A stretch of 64,000 bases of DNA from Bacteroidota bacterium (GTDB lineage Bacteria; Bacteroidota; Bacteroidia; Bacteroidales; FEN-979), in NCBI GenBank assembly GCA_026391835.1, contig JAPLDF010000041.1:203207-267206 (forward strand). Direction: 5' to 3'. Shown here piece after piece: positions 1-9,158 of this stretch (position 1 is the first letter of the stretch; each line of letters opens with the position of its first letter). The notes under the pieces were generated by a model. That model worked only from the letters and a program-made list of their open reading frames with translations. It made no database searches and was not told where the DNA came from. Both the position numbers and the translations under genes were made by a program.

Positions 1-1939
1 GTTGGGCCATCACATTCATCACGCGGTCAACTGCCGCAGTACTGGCTAGTCCACGCTTGATGGCCGTTGTGATGATCCCCGTCCCGATGGGCTTTGTCAG
101 AACCAGCATGTCTCCCGGCCTTGAAGTTGAATTACGCAGGATCTTTGACGGATGAACAAGACCTGTTACCACCAGCCCGAATTTGGGCTCACTATCCTCG
201 ATGCTGTGCCCCCCGACCACCTGGATGCCGGCCTCAGCTACCTTGTCGTTCGCGCCCTTGAGTATTTGCTGCAATACTTCTACCGGCAATTTCCGGTCAG
301 GAAATCCCACAATGCTCAGGGCAAAAAGTGGTTTGCCACCCATGGCATATACATCACTTATGGCATTTGCCGCAGAAATGGCACCATACATATAAGGATC
401 ATCTACGACCGGGGGGATAAAATCCACCGTTTGAACAATGGCCGTATGCGCATCAATCTGGTAAACTGCGGCATCATCAGAGGTTTCATGGCCGACCAGG
501 ATTGCCGGATTGTCCTTCACCGGGAGGCCACCCAGTATTTTTTCAAGCAGTTGCGGCCTGATCTTGCACGCGCAACCCAGTGCATGGGTATATTCGGTAA
601 GGCGGAATCCGGATTTTTGATTCTCGATTTTAGATTTTAGATTTGGGGGTTCATACCTGGTCGCCCCAAAACTGAATTCCGCATTCGTCATTCTTGATTC
701 GTCATTTGTCATTCGTAATTCGTCATTCGTCACTTGCAATTCGTCATTCGTAAATCGTAAATCGTCACTCGTAAATGGTAAATCCCCTTTCAGCCTCCTG
801 TATCCATCGACAATAATGGGGATCGCTTCATCTATCTCCTCCATTGTCGTCATCCTGCCAACCGAAAAGCGGATTGTTCCGATAGCATATTCCAAGGGAA
901 CATGCATGGCCGACAGCACTCCCGAAATATCAACCTGGTCGGTATGGCACGCGGCACCGGCTGATGCTGCGACACCCTTCATCTCTTCGAGCAGTATTGC
1001 CGCTTCAACACCTGGAAATCCAAGGCTCAGGGTATTTGGCAGCCGGCATTCGCGGTGGCCGTTGAGGCGAACTTCCGGAATGGCGAGGCAGATACCATCG
1101 TGCAGGTGGTCGCGAAGATCACGGAGCACTATTTCCGATTGACGATTGACGGTTGACGAACCAAGTGCCAGCAGTTGTTGCGATAACTCTGCAGCTTTTC
1201 CAAGTCCGACGATTTCAATTACATTTTCTGTTCCGGCACGCAGGTTTGATTCGTGGTCGGCTCCATGGATCAGCTTTTCGAGTTTGACACCCCGCCGGAT
1301 ATACAGCACGCCGACTCCTTTTGGGGCATATAATTTATGCCCGGCAACAGAGAGCAGATCAACATTTAACTTTTCTACATCAACCGGGATTTTCCCTGCC
1401 GACTGGGCGGCATCTGTATGAAAAAGGATCCCATTTGCCCGGGCAATTTTGCCTATCTCCCCGATTGGCTGAATCGTTCCGGTTTCATTGTTGGCATGCA
1501 TGACAGTGATCAGGATCGTTTGTGGTGTGATTGCCCTCCTAACATCTTCCGGATCAACCATTCCATATTCATCAACCGGCAAACAGGTAATGTTGTATCC
1601 GTTTTGCCCGAGGTAGTTACAAACTTCTGTGACTGCAGGATGTTCAATGCTTGTTGTAATGATGTGTTTTCCCTTCTGCCGGTTGGCTATAGCTGCACCT
1701 TTGACGGCAAAATTATTTGACTCAGTACCCCCGCTGGTAAAGATGATTTCGTCACTTCGCGCATTCAGCAGGGAGGCAACCTGGCGGCGTGCCTTTTCAA
1801 TGGCATTTTTTGCCCGGACACCATGGGCATGCGTACTTGAAGGGTTCCCAAAATGGTGCTCCAGAAAAGGGATAATTGCTTCGATCACCAATGGATCTAC
1901 CGGTGTTGTTGCATTGTAGTCGAGGTAAATCGATTCCAT
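1..1939 (-). CDS. selD: Cysteine desulfurase fused to selenophosphate synthase (SelD), C-terminus cut by window edge
   Basis: One open frame of 646 codons runs from the ATG at 1939 to the window edge without a stop. Residues 1-385 are a NifS/IscS-type PLP enzyme: N-terminal LDYNATTP, HANNETGT near residue 148, PLP lysine K202 in SVAGHKLYAPKG, and the chalcogen-carrying C331 in SAGAACHT. Residues from about 440 on are selenide, water dikinase, with the catalytic GCACK motif (C456 in the place of E. coli C17, read as TGC and so Cys, not Sec) and a later LTKPIGTGI motif. The desulfurase would liberate selenium or sulfur from (seleno)cysteine and SelD would activate selenide to selenophosphate with ATP. 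The start is 1 bp downstream of the mnmH stop, so the two are probably co-transcribed and feed tRNA selenation. Residues 387-419 are the translation of a 7-bp repeat array. Internal re-initiation at an in-frame ATG in the linker cannot be excluded. Confidence 0.9.
   Translation of the reverse strand, partial: MESIYLDYNATTPVDPLVIEAIIPFLEHHFGNPSSTHAHGVRAKNAIEKARRQVASLLNARSDEIIFTSGGTESNNFAVKGAAIANRQKGKHIITTSIEHPAVTEVCNYLGQNGYNITCLPVDEYGMVDPEDVRRAITPQTILITVMHANNETGTIQPIGEIGKIARANGILFHTDAAQSAGKIPVDVEKLNVDLLSVAGHKLYAPKGVGVLYIRRGVKLEKLIHGADHESNLRAGTENVIEIVGLGKAAELSQQLLALGSSTVNRQSEIVLRDLRDHLHDGICLAIPEVRLNGHRECRLPNTLSLGFPGVEAAILLEEMKGVAASAGAACHTDQVDISGVLSAMHVPLEYAIGTIRFSVGRMTTMEEIDEAIPIIVDGYRRLKGDLPFTSDDLRFTNDELQVTNDELRMTNDESRMTNAEFSFGATRYEPPNLKSKIENQKSGFRLTEYTHALGCACKIRPQLLEKILGGLPVKDNPAILVGHETSDDAAVYQIDAHTAIVQTVDFIPPVVDDPYMYGAISAANAISDVYAMGGKPLFALSIVGFPDRKLPVEVLQQILKGANDKVAEAGIQVVGGHSIEDSEPKFGLVVTGLVHPSKILRNSTSRPGDMLVLTKPIGTGIITTAIKRGLASTAAVDRVMNVMAQ
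683..780. repeat. 14-unit 7-bp tandem array, translated in frame
   Basis: Fourteen consecutive degenerate 7-mers of the form ATTCGTC / AATCGTA fill 98 bp. All three-base steps in the fusion frame are free of stops, so the array encodes a hydrophilic linker (FTNDELQVTNDELRMTNDES) between the desulfurase and SelD domains. The same 7-mer family occurs between genes at 6983, 26257 and 28457. Confidence 0.9.
1136..1163. repeat. Four-unit 7-bp array inside the desulfurase domain
   Basis: CGATTGA, CGATTGA, CGGTTGA, CGAACCA lie head to tail and are translated on the minus strand as LGSSTVNRQS. The segment falls between a helix ending in ELSQQLLAL and the next helix LRDLRDHL, in a surface-loop position of the NifS fold. 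Confidence 0.7.
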
Positions 1940-1940
1940 A

Positions 1941-2969
1941 TTATATGCATTTATAGCCAAATTCAATAATACTTTTAGCGTCCTTTACCACATCCACCCC
2001 CGAAACAGGGATATCGAACACCTTTTTACTTTCCCGGCGGGCCATGGAAAACAGATACGCTTTATCGTAATATGACAAGGCAATGGCGGCAACTTCGTCA
2101 AAACGGTCGTTCTCAAGTGCTGCAATCGCCTCTTTCGTCCTGGTTCCTCCCAGGCGTTCACCTATCCTGTTTATTGCATCAGATAAAAGTTGTTTGTCAA
2201 ATCCTGAATACTCATTGACCAGCCGGTTGATACGGATCGCAAGGTCAAGCTCAACCCTGATGAGTGTGCCGTTGTTGATCTGTTCAACTACCGGATCGGG
2301 CAGGGTAACCCTTCCGATCATGCGGCTTTCATCTTCCACCCATACCACCCGGGTGAGATCAAGTTCCGACCAGTGGCGGTATAACTCATTTTCAAATTGC
2401 TCATTTGTCGGTTGTGCCGATTGTCCGAGGGCACCGAATACGGAACCTTTGTGGCATGCCAGGCCTTCAAGGTCAACCACCTGCTCACCCAGTGAAAAAA
2501 TTGCGTGCAACAAATCCGTTTTTCCGCTACCGGTATAACCTCCCAGCACGATCATGCGCACCGGCAAGGCAAGCTGTTCACGAATATACCGCCGGTATGC
2601 CTTATAACCGCCCGTAAGCAGGTCAACGTCATATCCGGCCCTGCTAAACACTTCTGCCATCAATGTACTTCGCAGACCACCCCGCCAGCAATGCACCAAA
2701 ATTTCAGGCGATGAACATACTTCCCGCAGTGATTCAATGTACCAGACGGTTTTAGGTAAGGCAAAATCCAGCCCTTTTTGTATGGCATAATCCCTTCCCG
2801 ACTGAACATACAACGTTCCCACCATCGCACGCTCAACATCATCAAAAAGCGGGATATTGATGGCTCCCGGGATATGTCCCTGGCCGAATTCTCCCGGTGA
2901 GCGCACATCGATTACCGGAAACCGTGTTGCATGTTTCAGAAAACTGGTCGGTTCAATTGGCCGGATCAT
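1941..2969 (-). CDS. mnmH: tRNA 2-selenouridine synthase
   Basis: MnmH (SelU/YbbB) replaces the sulfur of 2-thiouridine at tRNA wobble position 34 with selenium from selenophosphate, via a geranylated intermediate. The 342-residue protein has the two family parts: an N-terminal rhodanese domain (FPVIDVRSPGEFGQGH, active C94 in VHCWRGGLRS) and a C-terminal P-loop domain (GGYTGSGKT, K150). I start at the ATG at 2969, which matches the usual N-terminus; an upstream frame extension to 3044 would add 25 residues and run towards the divergent gene. It heads an operon with the desulfurase-SelD fusion, which supplies its selenium donor, so the operon contains a self-sufficient selenouridine module. 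No selA, selB or selenocysteine tRNA is seen here. Confidence 0.95.
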   Translation of the reverse strand: MIRPIEPTSFLKHATRFPVIDVRSPGEFGQGHIPGAINIPLFDDVERAMVGTLYVQSGRDYAIQKGLDFALPKTVWYIESLREVCSSPEILVHCWRGGLRSTLMAEVFSRAGYDVDLLTGGYKAYRRYIREQLALPVRMIVLGGYTGSGKTDLLHAIFSLGEQVVDLEGLACHKGSVFGALGQSAQPTNEQFENELYRHWSELDLTRVVWVEDESRMIGRVTLPDPVVEQINNGTLIRVELDLAIRINRLVNEYSGFDKQLLSDAINRIGERLGGTRTKEAIAALENDRFDEVAAIALSYYDKAYLFSMARRESKKVFDIPVSGVDVVKDAKSIIEFGYKCI

Positions 2970-3058
2970 CGTTTGGTTGGGAGCATTTGTCAAAAATAGT
3001 CTGGTTTTTCCTGCCAAACAAGGATATTGTGCTACATTTATCATTCATTTTTCCTGAA

Positions 3059-5041
3059 ATGCCGCTCCGTAAGTGGATATTACCGCTAGTACTTGTTTCG
3101 GCTCTTGTCTTTGTCCTGTCGCTCAGGCAACTCTCAGACCCAGACCTTGGTTTTCACCTCAAATATGGTAAATGGATCGTTACGAACCAATGCGTTCCTG
3201 TCAATGATCTGAGTACCTATACTGTACCAACGCATGCTTACATCGACCTGCATTGGCTTTTCCAGGTGGTGCTATATGGTGTTTACATACTTACAGGATA
3301 CCCGGGCATCAGCATTTTTGTATGTGTGCTCAGCATGTTTCTTGCCCTGCTTATGCTGCTTCGGCTAAGATCCCCTGAAATCTCTCCACCTGTTACCTGC
3401 ATTGCCTTGTTTGCTTTCTTCCTAATCATCGAGCCCAGGATTGCACCTCGTCCCGAGATGTTCACCTTCCTGTTTCTGGCAGCCATGTTGCTCATTCTTG
3501 ATTTATATGCCGCGCAGCGAAAGAACATGCTGTACCTGCTACCGGTGATCATGCTCCTTTGGTGCAACATGCATGCCCTGTTTGTCATCGGATTGGTAGT
3601 TATGGCCGTCTATTTCATCAGCCTGGTCATACGATACAGGAAATTCGACAACCAGTTGCTGACCTGGATGATCATCTCCTGGCTGGTATGCCTCATCAAT
3701 CCATACGGAATAAGGGGTTTTGCCCTCCCGATCGAATTGCTGACACGATTTGATCCAAACAATATCTACAACCAGCATATTCAGGAGTTCATCCCCTTCT
3801 TTTCGCAGCCACATTTCGTGATCCGCGATTATCTCTTCATCATCCTTCTCGGAATATCTGCTGTATTTACATTTCTCACATTTGATAAACGAAAGCCCCA
3901 TATCGTTATCCTGCTTTTACTTTTTGGATTCCTTGCAATCGGTTCTGTCAGAAACATTCCGCTCTTTGCGCTGATCGCCGTTCCAATCATAAGCCGGCAG
4001 TTGTCTCAGCTTTCGGGTAAAACCGGGCAGTGGTGCAATCATATTAACCAGCCGCTGTTTGTCCTGATGATCATTTTCCCGGCACTGTTGATTCCGAGGC
4101 TGTTCACCAATGCCTATTACACCGGCAACAATTCATTTAACAAGACCGGAATTGGGATTGACAATGCGCATCTGCCTGCGCAGGCTGCCACTTTTTTGCT
4201 GAACAACCACCTTGATGAAAGAATCATCAACAGCATTGGATTTGGAGGTTGGTTTTCATGGACACTCCCACAGCCGGTTTTTATGGATGGAAGGCTGGAG
4301 GTTATGCAGGAGCCGCTATACCGGGAAGTTACGCAAAGCTGGAACGACGGGCTTGAAAACCTGATCAGCAGGTACCACCCGCAACTGATCGTATACAACT
4401 ACCTTAAATACTATCCATGGACCTTGCAAATAAAGGAGATGGGCAACTGGAGGCTTATCTATGCCGATGGAATCGCAGCAATATTTGCCAGTAATACCTG
4501 TGCCGAAGAAATTCCTGCAGTCGATTTGTCATCATTGCCGTCATCCGACATCCCTGGCATGCATCAAACATTCAGGGATTGGGTAAGAGGATTTTACCAA
4601 CAAACCGATGATGAGCAGATCAGCCGGCAGCACCTGGACTTATTCAGGCTCCAGATGGTTTCCGAGCGCAAGAATGACAGGAGAGGTCTGCGGGCAGTCA
4701 CGTTTTTCAATGCTGCAAACCTGAAGTACAACAGTGGCGACATCAACGGGGCGCTTGCTGATTATGATTCCGCGATCATGCTTCAACCGGATTATGCAAA
4801 AGCCTTCAACAACCGTGGAATCCTCCTTGCTTCAGCGTTCAGGAACTATACCGGCGCCATTTCGGATTTCACCAGGGCCATAGAAATCAATTCAGCTTAT
4901 GGTGACGCGTACCTTGGCCGCGGTACGGCATTTTTTATGATGAAGGACCCCGCATCAGCCTGCAAAGATTGGAAAATCGCCTGGTCGTATGGAAATTCAC
5001 AGGCAGCCACATTGGTCAAATTGCATTGCACTCGGCAATAA
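3059..5041 (+). CDS. Polytopic membrane protein with C-terminal TPR repeats
   Basis: The 660-residue protein starts at the ATG at 3059 (MPLRKWILPLVL), 90 bp from the divergent mnmH start; the open frame continues upstream to 2897 but that part overlaps mnmH and is unlikely to be translated. Residues 1-400 hold about ten hydrophobic segments, with an early DPDLGFHLKYGKW motif in the first loop. That layout resembles membrane glycosyltransferase-like proteins with an early acidic motif (inference from architecture only). After the membrane part comes a soluble region ending in two clear TPR units (GDINGALADYDSAIMLQPDY and the next copy, about residues 560-640). Substrate and role are unknown. 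Confidence 0.75.
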   Translation: MPLRKWILPLVLVSALVFVLSLRQLSDPDLGFHLKYGKWIVTNQCVPVNDLSTYTVPTHAYIDLHWLFQVVLYGVYILTGYPGISIFVCVLSMFLALLMLLRLRSPEISPPVTCIALFAFFLIIEPRIAPRPEMFTFLFLAAMLLILDLYAAQRKNMLYLLPVIMLLWCNMHALFVIGLVVMAVYFISLVIRYRKFDNQLLTWMIISWLVCLINPYGIRGFALPIELLTRFDPNNIYNQHIQEFIPFFSQPHFVIRDYLFIILLGISAVFTFLTFDKRKPHIVILLLLFGFLAIGSVRNIPLFALIAVPIISRQLSQLSGKTGQWCNHINQPLFVLMIIFPALLIPRLFTNAYYTGNNSFNKTGIGIDNAHLPAQAATFLLNNHLDERIINSIGFGGWFSWTLPQPVFMDGRLEVMQEPLYREVTQSWNDGLENLISRYHPQLIVYNYLKYYPWTLQIKEMGNWRLIYADGIAAIFASNTCAEEIPAVDLSSLPSSDIPGMHQTFRDWVRGFYQQTDDEQISRQHLDLFRLQMVSERKNDRRGLRAVTFFNAANLKYNSGDINGALADYDSAIMLQPDYAKAFNNRGILLASAFRNYTGAISDFTRAIEINSAYGDAYLGRGTAFFMMKDPASACKDWKIAWSYGNSQAATLVKLHCTRQ

Positions 5042-5053
5042 TTCATACCTTTG
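5026..5053 (+). promoter_or_regulatory. Candidate promoter of purF-type gene
   Basis: TACCTTTG at 5046-5053 matches the Bacteroidota -7 element TAnnTTTG, with TTG at 5026-5028 seventeen bases upstream. It lies over the end of the preceding gene and about 20 bp before the start at 5074. Confidence 0.6.
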
Positions 5054-5073
5054 CGACTTACTAAAAACTTAAA

Positions 5074-6975
5074 ATGAGCGATTCCATCCATCATGAATGC
5101 GGTATCGCCATGATCCGCCTGCTTAAACCATTGGAATACTATCTGGCAAAGTACGGAACAGCATTCTATGGCCTCAACAAACTGCACCTGCTCATGCAAA
5201 AGCAGCACAATCGCGGGCAGGATGGTGCAGGCATTGCCAGTATTAAATTTGACCTGGACCCGGGAAATAAATTTATCAACCGCATCAGGTCCATTGCCAA
5301 TGCCCCGATCCAGGACATTTTCAACAAGGTGAACGTCAACCTGAAAGAACTTGAAGACCGTCACCCACACCGGTTCAACGATGTACAGTGGTTAAAACAC
5401 AAGGTCGACATGCTTGGTGAACTTTACCTGGGCCATCTCCGTTACGGCACCTATGGCAAAAACAGCCTCCTCAATATTCATCCGTTTATCAGGGAAAACA
5501 ACTGGATGACCAAAAACCTTGTCCTCGCCGGTAATTTCAACCTGACCAACGTGGATGAGCTTTTTGAGAAACTGATCGATTTGGGGCAATACCCCGTTGA
5601 AACCAGCGATACCATAACCATTCTTGAAAAAATGGGACATTTTCTGGATGAAGAAAATGAAGATCTTTACCAAAAGTTTAAGAAGAAAGGTTTTCCAAAA
5701 AGAGAAATTACCTTCCAGATTGCAAAACACCTGAACATTCAGAAAATCTTGCGCGGTGCCGCGAAAACCTGGGACGGCGGCTATGTAATCGCCGGAATGT
5801 TTGGTCATGGTGATGCCTTTGTGATGCGTGATCCTTCCGGGATCCGTCCCGCATACTATTACCAGGATGATGAGATTGTTGTTGTTACGTCGGAACGGCC
5901 GGTTATACAAACAGCGTTGAATGTGTCGTTTGATTCGGTCCATGAAATAAAGCCGGGCCACGCCCTGATCATTAAAAAAGATGGCAGGGTCACTGAAAAA
6001 GAATTCAGCAAACCCCTCGAAAAAAAGCCCTGTTCATTTGAACGTATCTATTTTTCAAGAGGTACAGATAAAGAGATATACCGGGAACGTAAAAAACTAG
6101 GAAAGCTGCTTACGCCTGCCATCCTGAGAGCCATCGACCATGATGTTGAAAACACCGTGTTTTCATATATTCCGAACACCGCCATTGATGCCTATTACGG
6201 ACTGATCGAGGAGATGGATGTTTTTTGCGATAAGATCAAGATCGACCGGATCCTGGACGCGGGTGCCTCTCTCAGCCAGGAAAAACTAAAAACCATTTTT
6301 CAACTGAAACCCCGGGCCGAAAAAGTTGCTGTGAAGGATGTGAAACTCCGCACCTTCATCACCCGCGATTCGCAACGTGATGACCTGGCTGCCCATGTAT
6401 ACGATATAACCTATGGCAGCATTCACAGGGGTGTTGACAACCTTGTCGTACTCGACGATTCTATTGTAAGGGGAACTACGCTGAAACAAAGCATCCTGCG
6501 GATTCTCGACCGGCTTGGCCCCCGGAAAATTGTCATCGCTTCCTCTGCGCCACAAATCAGGTATCCTGACTGCTACGGCATCGACATGGCCAAAATTACC
6601 GACTTCATTGCCTTCAATGCAGCCATCGAACTATTGAAAGACACGCACCAGGAGCACATTATCAATGAAGTATATGTGAAATCCAAGGCCCAGGAAAAAC
6701 TCCCTAAGGAAAGGATCATCAACCATGTAAAGGAGATTTACAAACCCTTCACGGCGGAACGAATCTCTGAGAAAATTTCCGAACTGCTCACCCCTGTCTC
6801 ATGCAAAGCAACTGTGGAAATCATCTATCAGACTATTTCCGACCTGCACGAAGCCATTCCCAATCACAAGGGCGACTGGTACTTTACCGGGAACTATCCA
6901 ACACCCGGCGGCAACAAGGTCGTAAACCGGGCATTTACCAATTATATTGAGGGAAGGAATGAAAGGGCCTATTGA
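5074..6975 (+). CDS. purF: Amidophosphoribosyltransferase family protein (PurF-type, long form)
   Basis: PurF makes phosphoribosylamine from PRPP and glutamine, the first step of purine synthesis. The N-terminal half is a class II glutamine amidotransferase: the nucleophile is C9 in HHECGIAM, so an 8-residue propeptide would need removal, followed by KQHNRGQDGAGI. The C-terminal half has the PRPP-binding motif VVLDDSIVRGTT (about residues 457-468). At 633 residues it is some 150 longer than classical PurF, with extra sequence around residues 85-125 and 170-230 and at the C-terminus. I recall long PurF-like proteins in Bacteroidota but cannot check whether a standard purF also exists in this genome. 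A promoter sits just upstream. The transcript converges on the HIT gene. Confidence 0.8.
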   Translation: MSDSIHHECGIAMIRLLKPLEYYLAKYGTAFYGLNKLHLLMQKQHNRGQDGAGIASIKFDLDPGNKFINRIRSIANAPIQDIFNKVNVNLKELEDRHPHRFNDVQWLKHKVDMLGELYLGHLRYGTYGKNSLLNIHPFIRENNWMTKNLVLAGNFNLTNVDELFEKLIDLGQYPVETSDTITILEKMGHFLDEENEDLYQKFKKKGFPKREITFQIAKHLNIQKILRGAAKTWDGGYVIAGMFGHGDAFVMRDPSGIRPAYYYQDDEIVVVTSERPVIQTALNVSFDSVHEIKPGHALIIKKDGRVTEKEFSKPLEKKPCSFERIYFSRGTDKEIYRERKKLGKLLTPAILRAIDHDVENTVFSYIPNTAIDAYYGLIEEMDVFCDKIKIDRILDAGASLSQEKLKTIFQLKPRAEKVAVKDVKLRTFITRDSQRDDLAAHVYDITYGSIHRGVDNLVVLDDSIVRGTTLKQSILRILDRLGPRKIVIASSAPQIRYPDCYGIDMAKITDFIAFNAAIELLKDTHQEHIINEVYVKSKAQEKLPKERIINHVKEIYKPFTAERISEKISELLTPVSCKATVEIIYQTISDLHEAIPNHKGDWYFTGNYPTPGGNKVVNRAFTNYIEGRNERAY

Positions 6976-6982
6976 AAAAAGG

Positions 6983-7050
6983 ACAAATTACAAATGACGA
7001 ATGACATATATGCAACGCAGAATTTGTCATTTGCATATTCTTAATTCATC
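6983..7050. repeat. 7-bp repeat arrays in opposite orientation between convergent genes
   Basis: ACAAATT, ACAAATG, ACGAATG (6983-7003) are followed by ATTTGTC, ATTTGCA and related units on the other strand. The two halves could pair into a hairpin between the convergent purF-type and HIT genes, so the array may serve as a two-way transcription stop. Confidence 0.55.
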
Positions 7051-7056
7051 ATTTTT

Positions 7057-7452
7057 TTACTCAATTGCAGATGAAATCTTCCCAGCAATTTCCCCGAATT
7101 CCGTGGGTGTGAAGGTCAGCTTGGGTCTGCGAAAATCCATATCATACATACTTTTCAGCGGGATAAGGTGGATGTGCGCATGAGGAACCTCAAGGCCAAT
7201 CACGGTAATGCCAATCCGCTGACAGGGCACCACTTTTTCGATGGCTTTCCCGATTTTTTTTGCGAAATTCCACAATCCGGCATGCAGTTCATCCTCCATA
7301 TCAAAGATATAGTTGACCTCTAATTTGGGAATCACAAGTGTGTGCCCTTCCTGAAGGGGATTGATATCAAGAAACGCCAGGTACTTATCATCCTCTGCTA
7401 CCTTGTAACATGGAATTTCGCCATTTACAATCCGTGTGAATATCGTTGCCAT
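7057..7452 (-). CDS. HIT family nucleotide-binding hydrolase
   Basis: A 131-residue protein of the usual HinT-like size. The histidine triad is HAHIHLIPL (H91, H93, H95, with H93 the expected nucleophile), and the N-terminus IFTRIVNGEIPCYKV is typical of the family. Such enzymes hydrolyse nucleoside phosphoramidates or dinucleoside polyphosphates; the substrate here is not known. It starts 2 bp after the greA stop and is surely in the same transcript. Confidence 0.92.
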   Translation of the reverse strand: MATIFTRIVNGEIPCYKVAEDDKYLAFLDINPLQEGHTLVIPKLEVNYIFDMEDELHAGLWNFAKKIGKAIEKVVPCQRIGITVIGLEVPHAHIHLIPLKSMYDMDFRRPKLTFTPTEFGEIAGKISSAIE

Positions 7453-7454
7453 CT

Positions 7455-7937
7455 TTAACTTTTCAGACGTGTTATTTCCACAATTTCGAATGTAATTTTT
7501 CCGGCGGGAACAGCGATTTCAACAGTTTCGCCAATGCTTTTTCCCAATAACCCCTTGGCAATGGGTGAGCTCACTGAAAGTTTTCCGATTTTAATGTTGG
7601 CTTCATTTTCAGGCACAAGAGTATAAACCACCGTAGCGCCATTTTGGGTATTCCGAAGTTTGATGGTAGAAAATATCAATATTTTAGTGTTGTCCAGTTT
7701 GCGTTCATCAATCAGCCGGGCATTGTTCAGCACTTCCTGCAACTTGGATATCTTCAATTCAAGCATCGACTGAGCCTCTTTTGCTGCTGCGTATTCAGCG
7801 TTTTCCGACAAATCACCCTTGTCTCTGGCTTCTGCAATTTGCCTTGAAATTGAAGGCCTTTCGACAGTTGTCAAATGATGCAGGTCGTCCCGTAGTTTAT
7901 CTAAACCTTCAGGAGTATAGTATTTGATATCTGACAT
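7455..7937 (-). CDS. greA: Transcription elongation factor GreA
   Basis: The 160-residue protein has the full GreA layout: an N-terminal coiled coil (residues 1-75, with ISRQIAEARDKGDLSENAEY carrying the acidic tip) and a C-terminal FKBP-like domain (VSSPIAKGLLGKSIGETVEI). GreA enters the RNA polymerase secondary channel and stimulates cleavage of backtracked RNA. The gene precedes the HIT gene by 2 bp. Confidence 0.97.
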   Translation of the reverse strand: MSDIKYYTPEGLDKLRDDLHHLTTVERPSISRQIAEARDKGDLSENAEYAAAKEAQSMLELKISKLQEVLNNARLIDERKLDNTKILIFSTIKLRNTQNGATVVYTLVPENEANIKIGKLSVSSPIAKGLLGKSIGETVEIAVPAGKITFEIVEITRLKS

Positions 7938-7969
7938 TGTAGCGATTATATTTGATGTTATAATAAGGC

Positions 7970-7990
7970 AAAAGACCCTATGAAAGGGTC
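7970..7990 (-). terminator. Rho-independent terminator after the PorV/PorQ-like gene
   Basis: On the minus strand GACCC and GGGTC (7990-7986 and 7978-7974) flank a 7-nt loop and are followed by TTTT. It lies between the end of the envelope operon at 8038 and greA. Confidence 0.65.
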
Positions 7991-8037
7991 CTTATGCACA
8001 AAGAAACGAAATTATTGTAAAAAGTTGTACCGAACTG

Positions 8038-9111
8038 TTAAAAGTTAAGTTTAATGCCAACACTATGGGTTCCCTGGAAAGGATTGGTTGCCCGGTAGGA
8101 ATAGTCAATGGCTATTCCGGATTCCTTCTCCTTGTTGAACGGAACCGAAACTGTGAAACCTGCACTTGGTCCTGTGAAAACAGTTCCACGGTCCGCAAGG
8201 CTGCCTTTAAAGATTCCGTCCTGATATGTGTATCCGGCCCGTAATTGCAGGTAGTATTTCAGTGAATACTCGAGTCCGAGAATAAACTGATCCTTTGTAA
8301 AAGAGTTTGAGTTGAAATTGCCGGCTACAGTAATCCTGTGCAAATCGCCAATAAAGAAATCATAGGATGCACCAATACGAAGCGTTGCAGGGAGCTCATA
8401 TGTAGCTGACCGCTGCTCAACAGTAAACTGGTCGTTGTTATTATCGTGTCCCGGGATAATACCACGGAACGACAGACCATCCCCGCTGAAATGCATGGGA
8501 GCACCGACATTCTTCAGAGCGATTCCGAATTTTATCTGTTCCTTTTCTCCAGTCACATATTGAATACCCGCATCAATGGCCAGGGCAGTGGCACTTGCAT
8601 CAGAAATTGACTCAGTGATCAATTTAATAGCAAGTCCGCCATAAATACTATTTGAAAACGCCTTGGCATATGCAAGGTTGATGTTCATGTAGTTCGGTTT
8701 AAAAGTACCGGCACCTTCAGGTAACGCAACCGTGGTGACCTGTATTTCACCAAATGTCATGGACATGACAGCTGCTGTAAGAACACCACCATTTTGTCCC
8801 AACTTCTGGCTAATACCAAATGCCATCACATTGACATCAGAACCTTTCAGCCAGTTTGTATAGGAAAAAATAATGTCTGTTCCTTTGGTAAAGCCAGTTC
8901 CCGCAACATTGGTAAACAATGCTTCGAGCCCGTGCCCGCAGGATGTACCAACCGATCCCCAACCCGAACTTCTGGCCCAAGGGTTGATCAACAATTCCGC
9001 AGCACCTGCCTGACCAGAACGGTCTTTATTTCCGGCTGTTACCCTATCCATGGGAAAAATGACCATCCCAATCAAGAATATTGCAACTAAGCAGCTATAT
9101 ATATTTTTCAT
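8038..9111 (-). CDS. PorV/PorQ-family outer-membrane protein
   Basis: The start is the ATG at 9111, which gives a clean signal peptide (MKNIYSCLVAIFLIGMVIFP); an upstream extension to 9201 would overlap the preceding gene and lacks one. The mature protein begins with a GAAELLINPWARSSGWGSVG stretch like the conserved N-terminal segment of PorV/PorQ proteins, then alternating hydrophobic strands of a FadL-like barrel, and ends in GIKLNF with a terminal Phe as in outer-membrane barrels. Family members take part in T9SS cargo shuttling and attachment. It is the last gene of an operon whose middle gene looks like T9SS cargo, which suggests a dedicated partner. Confidence 0.75.
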   Translation of the reverse strand: MKNIYSCLVAIFLIGMVIFPMDRVTAGNKDRSGQAGAAELLINPWARSSGWGSVGTSCGHGLEALFTNVAGTGFTKGTDIIFSYTNWLKGSDVNVMAFGISQKLGQNGGVLTAAVMSMTFGEIQVTTVALPEGAGTFKPNYMNINLAYAKAFSNSIYGGLAIKLITESISDASATALAIDAGIQYVTGEKEQIKFGIALKNVGAPMHFSGDGLSFRGIIPGHDNNNDQFTVEQRSATYELPATLRIGASYDFFIGDLHRITVAGNFNSNSFTKDQFILGLEYSLKYYLQLRAGYTYQDGIFKGSLADRGTVFTGPSAGFTVSVPFNKEKESGIAIDYSYRATNPFQGTHSVGIKLNF

Positions 9112-9158
9112 AATCCTGGAATTTTTTGTTTTTATCATGTTATAAATCGCAAATACCA

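Noticed and set aside
572..577. Selenocysteine codon at the SelD active site
   Set aside because: The codons read TGC GCG TGC on the minus strand, so both are Cys or Ala codons and no TGA is present.
152..640. A 162-residue plus-strand frame at the left edge
   Set aside because: It lies wholly opposite the SelD domain, which has clear motifs on the minus strand.
683..780. The 7-bp arrays as a CRISPR array
   Set aside because: Units are 7-8 bp, contiguous and without spacers, and no cas genes are near.
2897..3058. N-terminal extension of the membrane/TPR protein
   Set aside because: It overlaps the mnmH start on the other strand and carries no signal or family feature; the ATG at 3059 begins a membrane helix.
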